64,000 nt of DNA from VXYL01 sp965208525 (GTDB taxonomy: Bacteria; Pseudomonadota; Gammaproteobacteria; Pseudomonadales; Azotimanducaceae): NCBI GenBank assembly GCA_965208525.1, contig OZ242340.1, positions 930,001-994,000 of the forward strand. The letters run 5' to 3'. Below the pieces are notes generated by a model. The model saw nothing but the letters and a program-made list of their open reading frames with translations. It was not told where the DNA came from and searched no databases. Numbering within the stretch: position 1 is the stretch's first letter; every line of letters starts with the position of its first letter. Of this stretch, positions 49,970 to 61,446 are shown one piece after another. Position numbers and translations under genes: made by a program.

Positions 49970-50245
49970 GTGAAGACTCTTCCGCCGTCCGTTGCTTTCT
50001 ATCGGCAGACCCCGGAGTTCACCGAAGGGACCATCCCCGCTGGGCTCACGAGGGCGCATCGGACAAAGTCTGGCGTCTGGGGCCGGATCGTCGTTTCGCG
50101 AGGTCGGCTCTTGTATCGCGTTCTCGGCTCACGGGCGGGCGAGTTCACGCTGGCTGCCGGCAATCCGGGCATCGTCGAGCCAGGGGTCGAGCACGAGGTG
50201 GAACCGTTGGGGAAGGTGAACTTTCACGTCGAGTTCTATCGCTGA
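49970..50245 (+). CDS. DUF1971 (TehB/YeaR-like) small protein
   Basis: A 91-residue cupin-like domain: VAFYRQTPEFTEGTIPAGLT at the start, RTKSGVWGRIVVSRGRLLY, then GIVEPGVEHEVEPLGKVNFH and VEFYR at the end. This matches the DUF1971 domain found alone (YeaR type) or fused to the TehB methyltransferase. The start is GTG at 49970 (TTG at 49967 also open). The 222 bp before it hold no recognised feature. Function is not established; family members are linked to tellurite or nitrosative stress. Confidence 0.8.
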   Translation: MKTLPPSVAFYRQTPEFTEGTIPAGLTRAHRTKSGVWGRIVVSRGRLLYRVLGSRAGEFTLAAGNPGIVEPGVEHEVEPLGKVNFHVEFYR

Positions 50246-50313
50246 AGTGGCCGGACGGGGTGTGGAAGTTGGATCCCTCGCCCCCGAGGGCTGCGTCCTG
50301 ATAAAGTCGCCCA

Positions 50314-50664
50314 ATGGATGAACCGGCCTCGGAACTCGCGCGCGAAGACTGCGTGGCGTGTCGCCCGGGCAGTCCGAAGATGACGGCGGAAGAGGCCGCG
50401 AATCTCTTGGCCGAGCTGCCGGACTGGACGATTGCGTCGGTCGCTGGCATAGACCGCTTGACGTGCCGCTTTGCGTTCCCGAGCTTCGCCAAAGCCCTTG
50501 CGTTTGCGAACCGCGTCGGCGAGCTGGCGGATGCCGCGGACCATCACCCGGAAATCACCATCGAATGGGGTGCCGCCACCGTAAGCTGGTGGACGCACAC
50601 CATCGGCGGCCTGCACCGCAACGACTTCATCATGGCTGCCCGCACCACACAGGCGGGCCGCTGA
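50314..50664 (+). CDS. phhB: Pterin-4-alpha-carbinolamine dehydratase
   Basis: Recycles the pterin cofactor of aromatic hydroxylases by dehydrating 4a-hydroxytetrahydropterin. The 116 residues contain LPDWTI, FAFPSFAKALAFANRVGELA and the active-site ADHHPEITIEWGAATVSWWT followed by HTIGGLHRNDFIMAAR. ATG 50314 is the start. No phenylalanine hydroxylase gene is in the window, so it may have another pterin-related role. Confidence 0.93.
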   Translation: MDEPASELAREDCVACRPGSPKMTAEEAANLLAELPDWTIASVAGIDRLTCRFAFPSFAKALAFANRVGELADAADHHPEITIEWGAATVSWWTHTIGGLHRNDFIMAARTTQAGR

Positions 50665-50793
50665 CGGTCAGCCCGACTGGGCTTTCTGCGCACTTGCGTC
50701 GAACGGTTTTTCTCGAAGCTTCCTGCCAAGTTGTTGCGCGCACCTTCCCGAAAGGCGACGCATTGCGGAAACATCCGGTTGCAGGGTGGCTCC

Positions 50794-50799
50794 TATAAT
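50794..50799 (+). promoter_or_regulatory. Candidate -10 box of glmU-glmS
   Basis: TATAAT stands 37 bp before the glmU ATG in the gap after phhB. No convincing -35 hexamer at the right spacing was seen, so this rests on the -10 alone. Confidence 0.4.
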
Positions 50800-50835
50800 C
50801 TGCCGCTTGCCCTTCGCGTGAAGGCATGGAGACGC

Positions 50836-52227
50836 ATGGAGCGGGAATCTTCACTGGAAGTGATTGTGCTAGCGGCTGGAGCTGGCACGCGGATGCGCTC
50901 TCGGCTGCCGAAGATGCTGCATTGTGTTGGTGGGCGGCCCTTACTTGGGCATGTGCTAGATGCGGCGGGGGTTTTGCAGCCGGCGGCCTTGCGGGTGGTG
51001 GTTGGCGAGGGGGCGGAGACGGTACGGGCAGCGTTTTCGGCTCGAACCGACGTCCACTGGACTTTGCAGCGCGAACGCAAGGGCTCGGGTCATGCGGCGA
51101 TGCAGGCGCTGCCGGATGTGGCCGACGACGCCACGGTGCTCGTGCTTGCTGGCGACGTGCCGCTCGTTCGGGCGGAGGTGCTTGAGCAGTGCGTGGCCGG
51201 TGCCGTTTCCGGCTTGGCGCTGGTTACGGCGCATGTCGGGCAACCCGCCGGCTTCGGTCGCATCGAGCGCTCGGCGGATGGTCGCGTCACCGGAATCGTT
51301 GAGGAACGCGACGCCACACCCGAACAGAAGGCCATCGGCGAGATCAACACGGGAATCCTCGCCGCGCCCGCCGCCGTGCTCAGCGAACTGCTCGGCGAAG
51401 TGGGTGCCGACAACGCCCAGAGCGAGCATTACCTCACCGATGTCGTTGGCCTTGCGGCGCATCGCGGCATCTCCATCCACACGGTGGAGGGAGGAGCGAC
51501 GGAAGCCCTCGGCGTCAACGACCGGCGCCAGTTGGCGCAAGCGGAACGGCAGTGGCAGCGTGCGCAAGCGGAGCGACTGATGGCCGGCGGCACCACCATC
51601 GCCGACCCCGCTCGATTGGACATCCGTGGCCGCCTCACCGCCGGGCAGGACTGCTTCATCGACATCAACGTCGTCTTCGAGGGGGAGGTCACGCTCGGCG
51701 ACGACGTTGTCGTGGAGGCAGGCTGCGTAATCCGCGACGCCACGGTCGGCGATGGTGCCCACATCAAGCCCCACAGCGTCATCGACGGCGCCGTGATCGG
51801 CCGCCGCTCGGAAATCGGTCCCTTCGCCCGGCTGCGCCCAGGCACGGAGCTCGGTGAAGCGGTTCGCATCGGCAACTTTGTGGAGACGAAGAAGGCGCGG
51901 CTAGGCGACGGCGTGAAGGCGAGCCACCTCGCCTATCTCGGCGATGCCGCGATTGGCAAGGACAGCAACGTTGGCGCCGGCACCATCACCTGCAACTATG
52001 ACGGCGTCGACAAGCACGAGACGCAAGTGGGGGAAGGCGCATTCATCGGCACCAATTCGACCCTTGTAGCGCCCCTCACCATTGAAGACCAGGCATACAT
52101 CGCCGCCGGCTCAACCGTCACCACCCGCGTTCCCAAGGAGGGTCTTGCCGTCGGCCGGGCTCGCCAGCGCAACATCTCCGGTTGGTCCCCGCCAGCCAAG
52201 CGCAAGGCACGGAAGAAGCCGGCGTGA
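50836..52227 (+). CDS. glmU: Bifunctional N-acetylglucosamine-1-phosphate uridyltransferase / glucosamine-1-phosphate acetyltransferase
   Basis: Makes UDP-N-acetylglucosamine for peptidoglycan and lipopolysaccharide. The N-terminal pyrophosphorylase has VLAAGAGTRMRSRLPKMLH and GSGHAAMQAL with LVLAGDVPLV; the C-terminal left-handed beta helix (from about residue 255) ends with RPGTELGEAVRIGNFVETKK, SHLAYLGDA and AGTITCNYDGVDKHET. ATG 50836 gives 463 residues (E. coli 456). glmS follows 37 bp later, the usual order. Confidence 0.97.
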   Translation: MERESSLEVIVLAAGAGTRMRSRLPKMLHCVGGRPLLGHVLDAAGVLQPAALRVVVGEGAETVRAAFSARTDVHWTLQRERKGSGHAAMQALPDVADDATVLVLAGDVPLVRAEVLEQCVAGAVSGLALVTAHVGQPAGFGRIERSADGRVTGIVEERDATPEQKAIGEINTGILAAPAAVLSELLGEVGADNAQSEHYLTDVVGLAAHRGISIHTVEGGATEALGVNDRRQLAQAERQWQRAQAERLMAGGTTIADPARLDIRGRLTAGQDCFIDINVVFEGEVTLGDDVVVEAGCVIRDATVGDGAHIKPHSVIDGAVIGRRSEIGPFARLRPGTELGEAVRIGNFVETKKARLGDGVKASHLAYLGDAAIGKDSNVGAGTITCNYDGVDKHETQVGEGAFIGTNSTLVAPLTIEDQAYIAAGSTVTTRVPKEGLAVGRARQRNISGWSPPAKRKARKKPA

Positions 52228-52264
52228 TGGAACGCATCTCGCCCGTCCCTGCCTTGGACTTGCC

Positions 52265-54103
52265 ATGTGCGGGATAGTCGGCGCAGTCACCAGTCGCCAA
52301 GCGCAAGCGATTCTCCTTGCCGGGCTGCACCGGCTTGAGTATCGCGGCTACGACTCGGCCGGCATGGCCATCGTCGGCGAAAACGGCATCGAACGTCGGC
52401 GAACGGTTGGCAACGTGCAGGAACTCGACGATGCCCTCATGGCCGCGCCGCTTGCCGGCGTCACCGGTATCGCGCACACGCGCTGGGCCACCCACGGCGT
52501 CCCTGCGGTCAGCAATGCCCACCCGCACGTCGCCGGCGACGGTCGCATTGCGCTCGTCCACAACGGCATCATCGAAAACTACGAGCGCCTGCGTGAAGAG
52601 CTCAAGCAGGGAGGGTGCCGGTTCGAGTCGGACACGGACTCCGAAGTGATCGCCCATCTGGTGGACGAGTGTCTCCGCCGCAACCCTGAGATGGAGCTGC
52701 GCGACGCGGTGCGCGAGGCGGCTCGCCGACTTGAAGGCGCTTTCGCGCTAGCCGTGATTTGTGCCAATGACCCAAGCCGCATCGTCGCCATGCGCGTCGG
52801 CAGCCCGCTCGTGGTTGGCCTCGGCATTGGCGAGAACTTTGTCGCCTCGGACGTGCCGGCGCTGCGACCCGTTACCGACCGTTTCCTCATCCTGGAGGAG
52901 GGAGACCTCGTCGAACTCACGGCAGCCGGCATCACGGTGTGGGATTTCCAGGACGAAACCGCCGTTCGCACCACCCTTCGCATCACCACCGACACCGGCG
53001 ATGCCGACCGCGGCAACTACCGCCACTACATGCACAAGGAAATTCACGAACAGCCGCAAACCGTGCGCGATGCCCTGGAAGGTCGGGTGGGCCGTGCCCG
53101 CGTGCTCGAGCCGGCATTCGGCGTCAACGCCAGCGCGGTGCTCGACGGCACCCGCGCCGTCACCATCGCCGCCTGCGGCACGTCGTACTACACCGGCTGT
53201 GTCGCCCGCTACTGGATCGAGGAACTCGCCGGCATCCCCTGCAACGTCGAGATCGCCTCCGAGTTCCGCTATCGGAAGTTCGTGGTGCCGGACGGGAGCC
53301 TGTTCGTCACCATCTCCCAGTCCGGCGAAACCGCCGACACCTTGGCTGCCCTGCGCATCGCACAGGAGGCTGGCTTCGAACACAGCCTCACGCTGTGCAA
53401 CGTGCCCGTGAGTTCGTTGGTGCGCGAATCGGAGCTTGCGCTCATGCTGCATGCCGGCACGGAAGTGGCGGTGGCTTCCACCAAGGCGACTACGGCGCAG
53501 TTCGTGGCGCTCATGCTGCTCACCATCCTGCTTGCCCGTCGGGCGGGTCTCACTTCCGAGCGGGAAGCGGAACTCGTGGCGGCGTTGCGGGAACTGCCGG
53601 AGGTGGTGGAGCAGGCGCTCGCGCTCGAACCTCGCATTCGTGCCTTGGCGGAGCAGTTCATGGACTGCCACCACGCCCTGTTCCTGGGCCGCGGGCTGCA
53701 ATACCCGGTGGCTCTGGAAGGCGCTCTGAAGCTCAAGGAAATCTCCTACATCCACGCCGAGGGCTACCCGGCCGGCGAACTCAAGCACGGCCCGCTGGCA
53801 TTGGTGGATGACGACATGCCCGTCGTGGCGGTGGCCCCCGGCAATGAACTCGTGGAAAAGGTACGCGCGAACTTGGAGGAAGTGCGTTCCCGCAGCGGTC
53901 GCCTGTACGTCTTCGCCGACGCCGACTCCGGCATTGTGGAAGGAGATGGGGTGACGGTGGTGGAAGTGCCTCGAGTTCACGAGCTCTTGGCCCCAATCGT
54001 CTACACCATCCCGCTACAACTCCTTGCCTACCACACCGCCGTACTCAAGGGCACGGATGCGGACCGCCCCCGCAACCTAGCCAAATCTGTAACGGTCGAG
54101 TAG
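52265..54103 (+). CDS. glmS: Glutamine--fructose-6-phosphate aminotransferase (isomerizing)
   Basis: Makes glucosamine-6-phosphate, the first step of amino sugar synthesis. The 612 residues start MCGIVGAV with the Cys nucleophile of the glutaminase domain, then RGYDSAGMAI, HTRWATHG and HNGIIENY. Two SIS domains follow (AACGTSYYTG, ISQSGETADTLAAL, GRGLQYPVALEGALKLKEIS) and the protein ends NLAKSVTVE. ATG 52265 fits the required N-terminal Cys. Confidence 0.98.
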   Translation: MCGIVGAVTSRQAQAILLAGLHRLEYRGYDSAGMAIVGENGIERRRTVGNVQELDDALMAAPLAGVTGIAHTRWATHGVPAVSNAHPHVAGDGRIALVHNGIIENYERLREELKQGGCRFESDTDSEVIAHLVDECLRRNPEMELRDAVREAARRLEGAFALAVICANDPSRIVAMRVGSPLVVGLGIGENFVASDVPALRPVTDRFLILEEGDLVELTAAGITVWDFQDETAVRTTLRITTDTGDADRGNYRHYMHKEIHEQPQTVRDALEGRVGRARVLEPAFGVNASAVLDGTRAVTIAACGTSYYTGCVARYWIEELAGIPCNVEIASEFRYRKFVVPDGSLFVTISQSGETADTLAALRIAQEAGFEHSLTLCNVPVSSLVRESELALMLHAGTEVAVASTKATTAQFVALMLLTILLARRAGLTSEREAELVAALRELPEVVEQALALEPRIRALAEQFMDCHHALFLGRGLQYPVALEGALKLKEISYIHAEGYPAGELKHGPLALVDDDMPVVAVAPGNELVEKVRANLEEVRSRSGRLYVFADADSGIVEGDGVTVVEVPRVHELLAPIVYTIPLQLLAYHTAVLKGTDADRPRNLAKSVTVE

Positions 54104-54155
54104 GACGGAAACCGTCCGCGCGCCCTTCGGGCGCGTTGGAGGGCAAGATGCCCTC
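54103..54155. repeat. Three consecutive hairpins after glmS
   Basis: Beginning at the last base of the glmS stop codon: GGACGG-AAA-CCGTCC (54103-54117), CGCGCCC-TTC-GGGCGCG (54119-54135) and GAGGGCA-AGA-TGCCCTC (54139-54155), each with a 3-nt loop. They separate the convergent glmS and metallophosphatase genes. The middle stem resembles the second half of family B. There is no T-run. Confidence 0.8.
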
Positions 54156-54170
54156 CCTCCGGAGATAGCT

Positions 54171-54914
54171 CTACAGGCCGGCCGTTGCCAAGCGTTCGAG
54201 TGTCGTGTTTCCCGGCGGAATCCGGCCTGCCAGAAGTTCACGCGCCAAGGCGCGCAAGCGCGAGGCGGCCGCCGGGCGATAGTCGAGCTGTTCCACCGAT
54301 ACGTTGATGTGCGCTGTCTCGCGGGGTGGCTCGTTGTGGGTGTGACCGTGGACGTTGACGCAGCCGGCGGGCACCTCCTTCAGTGGCAAGTGGGTACACA
54401 CCAACGGCGGGTCGCCGTCGATGCAGAGCACGGCGCAGACGTCATCGAAGCCATCGACGCGCAGATCGCCGCCGCCGGTGAGGTCGTGGTTGCCGAACAC
54501 GAGCTGCTTGCGCGCTCCTCGGCCGGTGCGGATGCGTTGCCAGGTGGGCTCGCTCACCGCATCCCGCATGGCGAGATCACCCACGAACACCAGCGTGTCC
54601 GTCTCTCCCACGGTCTCTTCCCAGTTGCCATAGAGCGCCGCATTCATCGCCGCGACATCCGCAAACGGCCGGTCCGTGTAGCGAATGATGTTGCCGTGCC
54701 CGAGATGCAGGTCTGACCAGACCCAAACGCCCTCGTCATCCGCCAAGCTCCGCGCCGGCAGCCGGCGCGACGCCTTGAGCATGGCCCGGAACGTCCGATG
54801 CGAATGCCGGTCGTCTCCCCGACCGAAGCCCGCCGCCGCCTCAATCTCGCGCTCGTAGTGTGCCTTCATGGCCTCCGGATCGATGCGGGAGGCGTGCCCT
54901 GCCTGTGCGTTCAT
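54171..54914 (-). CDS. Calcineurin-like metallophosphoesterase
   Basis: A 247-residue protein with the dimetal phosphoesterase motifs in order: VWVWSDLHLGHGNII (D-x-H), LVFVGDLAM (GD), LVFGNHDLTGGG (GNHD), VCTHLPL and VNVHGHTHNEPP (GHxH). The first 80 residues are a less conserved, charged segment. ATG 54914 is the start; it is divergent from the MFS gene across 86 bp. The substrate is unknown. Confidence 0.88.
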   Translation of the reverse strand: MNAQAGHASRIDPEAMKAHYEREIEAAAGFGRGDDRHSHRTFRAMLKASRRLPARSLADDEGVWVWSDLHLGHGNIIRYTDRPFADVAAMNAALYGNWEETVGETDTLVFVGDLAMRDAVSEPTWQRIRTGRGARKQLVFGNHDLTGGGDLRVDGFDDVCAVLCIDGDPPLVCTHLPLKEVPAGCVNVHGHTHNEPPRETAHINVSVEQLDYRPAAASRLRALARELLAGRIPPGNTTLERLATAGL

Positions 54915-55000
54915 CGGCGCATCGTAACCCGCGGTCGAGGCGAAGTCCGACCGGCAGGGCACTGATATGCTGCGCCTCCCGTACGGCATCCCGGCCAAGC

Positions 55001-56248
55001 GTGCCCAAAGTCACCAGCGTCAATCGCGCTCTTGCGTTCATCTTCATCACGGTGCTGCTGAACTCGGTCGGCTTCGGCATCATTTTGCCGGTGCTGCCGG
55101 AGCTGATCGTCGATGTCAGCGGCGAGCCATTGCACGAGGCCGCGCGCTACGGCGGTTGGTTGGCGTTCGCCTATGCCCTGATGCAGTTCGTCTTCTCGCC
55201 GGTGGTGGGGAACCTGTCGGATCGCTTCGGGCGGCGGCCAATCCTCTTGGCATCGCTCGCGATCTTCAGCATCGACTATCTCGTCATGGGCTTCGCGCCG
55301 ACGATTGGCTGGCTGTTTCTCGGCCGCATCATCGCTGGCATGTCGGCGAGCAGCTTCGGCATCGCCAACGCCTACATCGCCGACCTCTTCCCGCCGGACA
55401 AGCGGGCGCAGAACTTCGGCTTGATCGGCGCCGCATTCGGTTCCGGCTTCGTCTTGGGCCCCGTCATCGGCGGCTTCCTTGGTGAGTTTGGGCCCCGCAC
55501 GCCCTTCTTCGTCACCGCCGGCCTCGCCTTCGCCAACGTCGTCTTCGGCTTCATCGCGCTGCCGGAGACGCTAGCACCGGAGAACCGCCGGCCCTTCAAG
55601 GTCGAACGCGCCAATCCCGTGGGCGCCTACTTGCAAATGCGTCGCTTTCCGGTGGTGACAGGCATGCTCGGCGCCTACTTCCTATACATGCTGGCGCACG
55701 ACTCCCTCCCCGCCACCTGGGCCTTCTACACCATGGAGCGCTACGGCTGGGGCCCGCGCGAGGTTGGCTTCTCGCTGGGCGTGGTGGGCGTGTGCATGTT
55801 GATCGTGCAGGGCGGCCTCATCCGCAAGATCATCCCGCTCTGGGGCGCGCACCGAGCCGCCTATTTCGGGCTCTCGGTGTCCGCCTTGAGCTTCTTCGGC
55901 TATGCCCTCTCGCCCACGGGATGGTGGATGTATGTCTGGATCGTCATTGGCGCGGGTTCTGGCCTCGTGATGCCGGCCGTGAACGGCATCATGTCGGAGC
56001 AAATCCCGCCCAACGCCCAAGGCGAACTGCAGGGGCTCCTCGGCAGCGTTGCCAGCAGCACCTTCGTCATCAGCCCGGTGGTGATGACGCAACTCTTCGC
56101 CTACTACTCCTCCCCCGCCGCGCCCGTGTACTTTCCCGGTGCCGCCTTCGCCCTCGCCGGCGTCCTGACCTTCGCCGCGGTCGCTGTCCTCGCGAGAACA
56201 CTGAACCGGCATCACACAGCTCAGGCACCCACCGCCAGCGACGCATAG
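55001..56248 (+). CDS. Tet/TCR-type MFS multidrug exporter
   Basis: A 415-residue transporter with 12 hydrophobic segments. The N-terminal FITVLLNSVGFGIILPVLPEL and motif A, GNLSDRFGRRPILLASL, followed by GRIIAGMSASSFGIANAYIAD (motif B/C area), are typical of TetA-like drug/proton antiporters. GTG 55001 is the start; it removes an upstream stretch that is antisense to the metallophosphatase. The substrate is not known; family resemblance alone does not prove tetracycline export. Confidence 0.88.
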   Translation: MPKVTSVNRALAFIFITVLLNSVGFGIILPVLPELIVDVSGEPLHEAARYGGWLAFAYALMQFVFSPVVGNLSDRFGRRPILLASLAIFSIDYLVMGFAPTIGWLFLGRIIAGMSASSFGIANAYIADLFPPDKRAQNFGLIGAAFGSGFVLGPVIGGFLGEFGPRTPFFVTAGLAFANVVFGFIALPETLAPENRRPFKVERANPVGAYLQMRRFPVVTGMLGAYFLYMLAHDSLPATWAFYTMERYGWGPREVGFSLGVVGVCMLIVQGGLIRKIIPLWGAHRAAYFGLSVSALSFFGYALSPTGWWMYVWIVIGAGSGLVMPAVNGIMSEQIPPNAQGELQGLLGSVASSTFVISPVVMTQLFAYYSSPAAPVYFPGAAFALAGVLTFAAVAVLARTLNRHHTAQAPTASDA

Positions 56249-56424
56249 CCATTAGAGGAATGGCGCCCTCCGCATGCGGCGAGGATGCCTTCTCACGAGA
56301 CCCGCGTGACAGTTTGCTGAGCGATGTGCTCTTCAGCCTTCGGAGGCGTTTTTCGGCACAAGCCATGTGATAAGGTTCGCGCCCCTTTTTCCCGCCTGCG
56401 CCCCTCCACTTGAGGAACGAACCC

Positions 56425-59205
56425 ATGCGAAAACCCCTCGCCTTTGTCGTCGCCATCGCCTTCGTCTGCACCGCTTGGGTCGGGCCAGGCGCAGTTGCCG
56501 CAGAACTCCCCGATGGCGTCACCAAGGTCGCCTCCGTTGAGGGCATCACCGAATACGAGCTCGACAACGGCCTCAGGTTCCTGCTCTTCCCCGATCAGAG
56601 CAAGCAGCAGATCACGGTGAACATCACCTACCTCGTCGGCTCGCGCCACGAGGCCTACGGCGAAACCGGCATGGCGCACTTGCTTGAGCACCTCGTCTTC
56701 AAGGGCACGCCGGATCATCCGAACATCGACGACGAACTCACCGAGCGCGGCGCCTTTCCCAACGGCACCACGTGGCTGGACCGCACCAACTACTTCGAGA
56801 CCTTCCCCGCGACCGAAGACAACCTTGCCTGGGCGCTGGACCTCGAAGCCGACCGCATGATCAACTCGTTCATCAGCGCCGAGGATCTCGAGTCGGAGAT
56901 GACGGTGGTGCGTAACGAGATGGAGTCGGGCGAGAACAACCCGTCGCGGATCCTCTCGGCGCGGGTGGCCTCTGCCGCATATCTTTGGCACAACTACGGC
57001 AACTCCACCATTGGCGCCCGTTCCGACGTGGAGAATGTGCCGATCGACCGCCTCCAGGCGTTCTATCGCAAGTACTACCAGCCAGACAACGCCGTGCTGG
57101 TGGTGGCCGGCAAGTTCGAGCCGGAGCGCGCGATCGAGCTGGTGGCGCAGGAGTTCGGCCCCACCCCGCGCCCGGACCGCTCTGGCGCCAACCAGATCTT
57201 CCCCACCTACACGGCCGAGCCAGCCCAGGACGGCGAGCGCACGGTGAGCCTCAGCCGGGTCGGCGATGTGCAGATTGCCATGGCCGCGTTCCACGTGCCG
57301 GCCGGAAGCCACGAGGACTTTGCCGCCGCCAAGGTGCTGAACCACATCCTCGGCAACGAACCTGCCGGCCGGCTCTATACCAATCTGGTAGAGCCAGGAC
57401 TCGCGGCCCGCGTTTCCTCCTACGCGATGCAAATGCGCGAGCCGGGGCTCTTGATGGGCGACGCCGAAGTGCGCCTCGAAGACTCCCTCGACGCCGCCAC
57501 CGAAGCCCTGCTCGCGACCTTCGACGAGCTCGCCGCCGAGCCGCCCACCGAGGAAGAGGTGGAGCGTGCCAAGACCTACTACCGCTCCAATATCGAACTC
57601 GCCTTCAACAACCCGCAGTACATTGCCCTGAGCCTCAGCGAATGGGCCGCCATGGGCGACTGGCGGCTCATCTTCATCGACCGCGACCGCCTCGATCAGG
57701 TTACACCCGAAGACGTGCATCGTGTGGCGCAAACCTATCTCATGCCGTCCAACCGCACCCTCGGCTTCTTCCATCCCACCGAAGAGACTCCCGTGCGCGC
57801 CGAAGTGCCGCCGCCGCCAGTCGTCGCGGAAGTGGTCGCGGGCTACACGGGCCGCGAAGCCGTCGCCGAGGGCGAAGCCTTCGACCCGACACCGCAGAAC
57901 ATCGAAGCCCGCACCCGCAAGATCACGCTTTCCAGCGGCATGAAAGTCGCCATGCTCGCCAAGGAGAACCGCGGCGATGCCGTGAGCGTTCGCTTCACCT
58001 TCCGCGGTGGCAACGAGGAGGCGCTGATGGGTAAGGCAACCGCCGCCCAAATCGCCGCCTCCATGCTCATGCGCGGCACCGAGAATCGCTCTCGGCAAGA
58101 GATCAGCGACGAGATGGATCGGCTCAAGACCCAGTCGAGTCTGTCGGGCAGCATCTTCGGCGCTGGCGGCAGCCTGGTGACCGTGCGCGAGAGCCTGCCG
58201 GACGTGCTTCGGCTCGGCGCCGAGGTGCTCAAGCAACCGGCCTTCGACCAAGGGGAGTTCGACACGCTGCGGCAGGAGATTCTCGCCGGCATCGAATCGC
58301 AACGCTCCGAACCGCAGGCGCTCGTCTCGGTCGCCATGCAGCGCCACATCGGCCCTCGGGAAAGCACCGACCACCCGCTCTACACGCCCACCTTCGACGA
58401 GCGGATCGAACGCGTGAACTCCGTCACCATCGAAGACGCCCGCGCCTTCCACGAAGCCGTCTATGGTGCCGAGGCCGCGACGCTTGCCCTCGTCGGCGAC
58501 TTCGACCCGGACGAGATTGCCCCCCTGCTCGAAGAGTTGTTCGGCGACTGGGATGCCGGCGAGCCGTTCAAGCGAATCGCCGACCCCCACGTTGCGGTGG
58601 AAACCGTCAACATCGACATCGAAACCCCGGACAAGGCCAACGCCTTCATGCTTGCCGTGGCCACCTTCCCGATGTCGGACTCCCACCCCGACTACGCCGC
58701 CATGACCTTGGGCAACTTCATGCTCGGCGGCGGCTTTCTGAACTCGCGCTTGGCCAAGCGCATCCGCCAAGAAGAGGGCCTCTCCTACGGCGTGGGCTCC
58801 CAGTTCCAGGCCCACCCCATCGACGAGTCGGGTGCCTTCCTCACCTACGCCATCTTCTCCCCAGAAAACCGGGACAGGGTAGTCACCGCCTTCCAGGAGG
58901 AAGTCGCCAAGGCGCTCGAGGAAGGCTTCACCCAAGAAGAAGTGGATGCAGCCAAGAGCGGCTACCTAGACATAGCCCGCAACCAACGCGCCAACGACAC
59001 CGCCGTTGCCGGAACGCTGGCCAACAACCTTTACTTCAACCGAACGATGGATTTCACCATCGAGCACGAAGCCAAGATCGCCGGACTGACCCCGGAGTCC
59101 ATCTTGGAGGCCATGCGCAGGCACCTCTCCTTGGACGGCATTTCTATCTTCCGAGGAGGAGACTTCGCGAACAAACCAGTTGCGCAAAGCGACGCCGAGG
59201 AATGA
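56425..59205 (+). CDS. Secreted M16 family zinc peptidase (two-domain, pitrilysin type)
   Basis: A 926-residue protein with a signal peptide (cleaved near AVAAE, residue 26), so periplasmic. The N-terminal M16 domain carries the inverted zinc motif HLLEH (residues 85-89) in TGMAHLLEHLVFKGTP and the distal Glu region VVRNEMESGENNPSR. The C-terminal half (from about residue 505, KITLSSGMKVAML) is the second, non-catalytic M16 repeat with RIRQEEGLSYGVGSQF. ATG 56425 has GAGG nine bases upstream. Likely role: degradation of peptides, which suits the peptide importer encoded next to it. Confidence 0.92.
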   Translation: MRKPLAFVVAIAFVCTAWVGPGAVAAELPDGVTKVASVEGITEYELDNGLRFLLFPDQSKQQITVNITYLVGSRHEAYGETGMAHLLEHLVFKGTPDHPNIDDELTERGAFPNGTTWLDRTNYFETFPATEDNLAWALDLEADRMINSFISAEDLESEMTVVRNEMESGENNPSRILSARVASAAYLWHNYGNSTIGARSDVENVPIDRLQAFYRKYYQPDNAVLVVAGKFEPERAIELVAQEFGPTPRPDRSGANQIFPTYTAEPAQDGERTVSLSRVGDVQIAMAAFHVPAGSHEDFAAAKVLNHILGNEPAGRLYTNLVEPGLAARVSSYAMQMREPGLLMGDAEVRLEDSLDAATEALLATFDELAAEPPTEEEVERAKTYYRSNIELAFNNPQYIALSLSEWAAMGDWRLIFIDRDRLDQVTPEDVHRVAQTYLMPSNRTLGFFHPTEETPVRAEVPPPPVVAEVVAGYTGREAVAEGEAFDPTPQNIEARTRKITLSSGMKVAMLAKENRGDAVSVRFTFRGGNEEALMGKATAAQIAASMLMRGTENRSRQEISDEMDRLKTQSSLSGSIFGAGGSLVTVRESLPDVLRLGAEVLKQPAFDQGEFDTLRQEILAGIESQRSEPQALVSVAMQRHIGPRESTDHPLYTPTFDERIERVNSVTIEDARAFHEAVYGAEAATLALVGDFDPDEIAPLLEELFGDWDAGEPFKRIADPHVAVETVNIDIETPDKANAFMLAVATFPMSDSHPDYAAMTLGNFMLGGGFLNSRLAKRIRQEEGLSYGVGSQFQAHPIDESGAFLTYAIFSPENRDRVVTAFQEEVAKALEEGFTQEEVDAAKSGYLDIARNQRANDTAVAGTLANNLYFNRTMDFTIEHEAKIAGLTPESILEAMRRHLSLDGISIFRGGDFANKPVAQSDAEE

Positions 59206-59314
59206 CCGCGCGACGGCCTTGGGGCGACGGCAGCCTGCCCTCGTAGGCCTGACAGGCGCATAACCACGGCCTTCGCAGGCGTGTTGGCCAATGCGAGGCG
59301 TTGACCCGGTTCGG

Positions 59315-61437
<2,123 letters not shown>

Positions 61438-61446
61438 CGAGGTACG

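Noticed and set aside
56293..58935. Long open frame of about 880 codons on the minus strand opposite the M16 peptidase
   Set aside because: It is an antisense shadow caused by GC-rich codons; the plus strand encodes a complete M16 protein with zinc motif, and the minus frame is Gly/Val/Glu-rich without any recognised domain.
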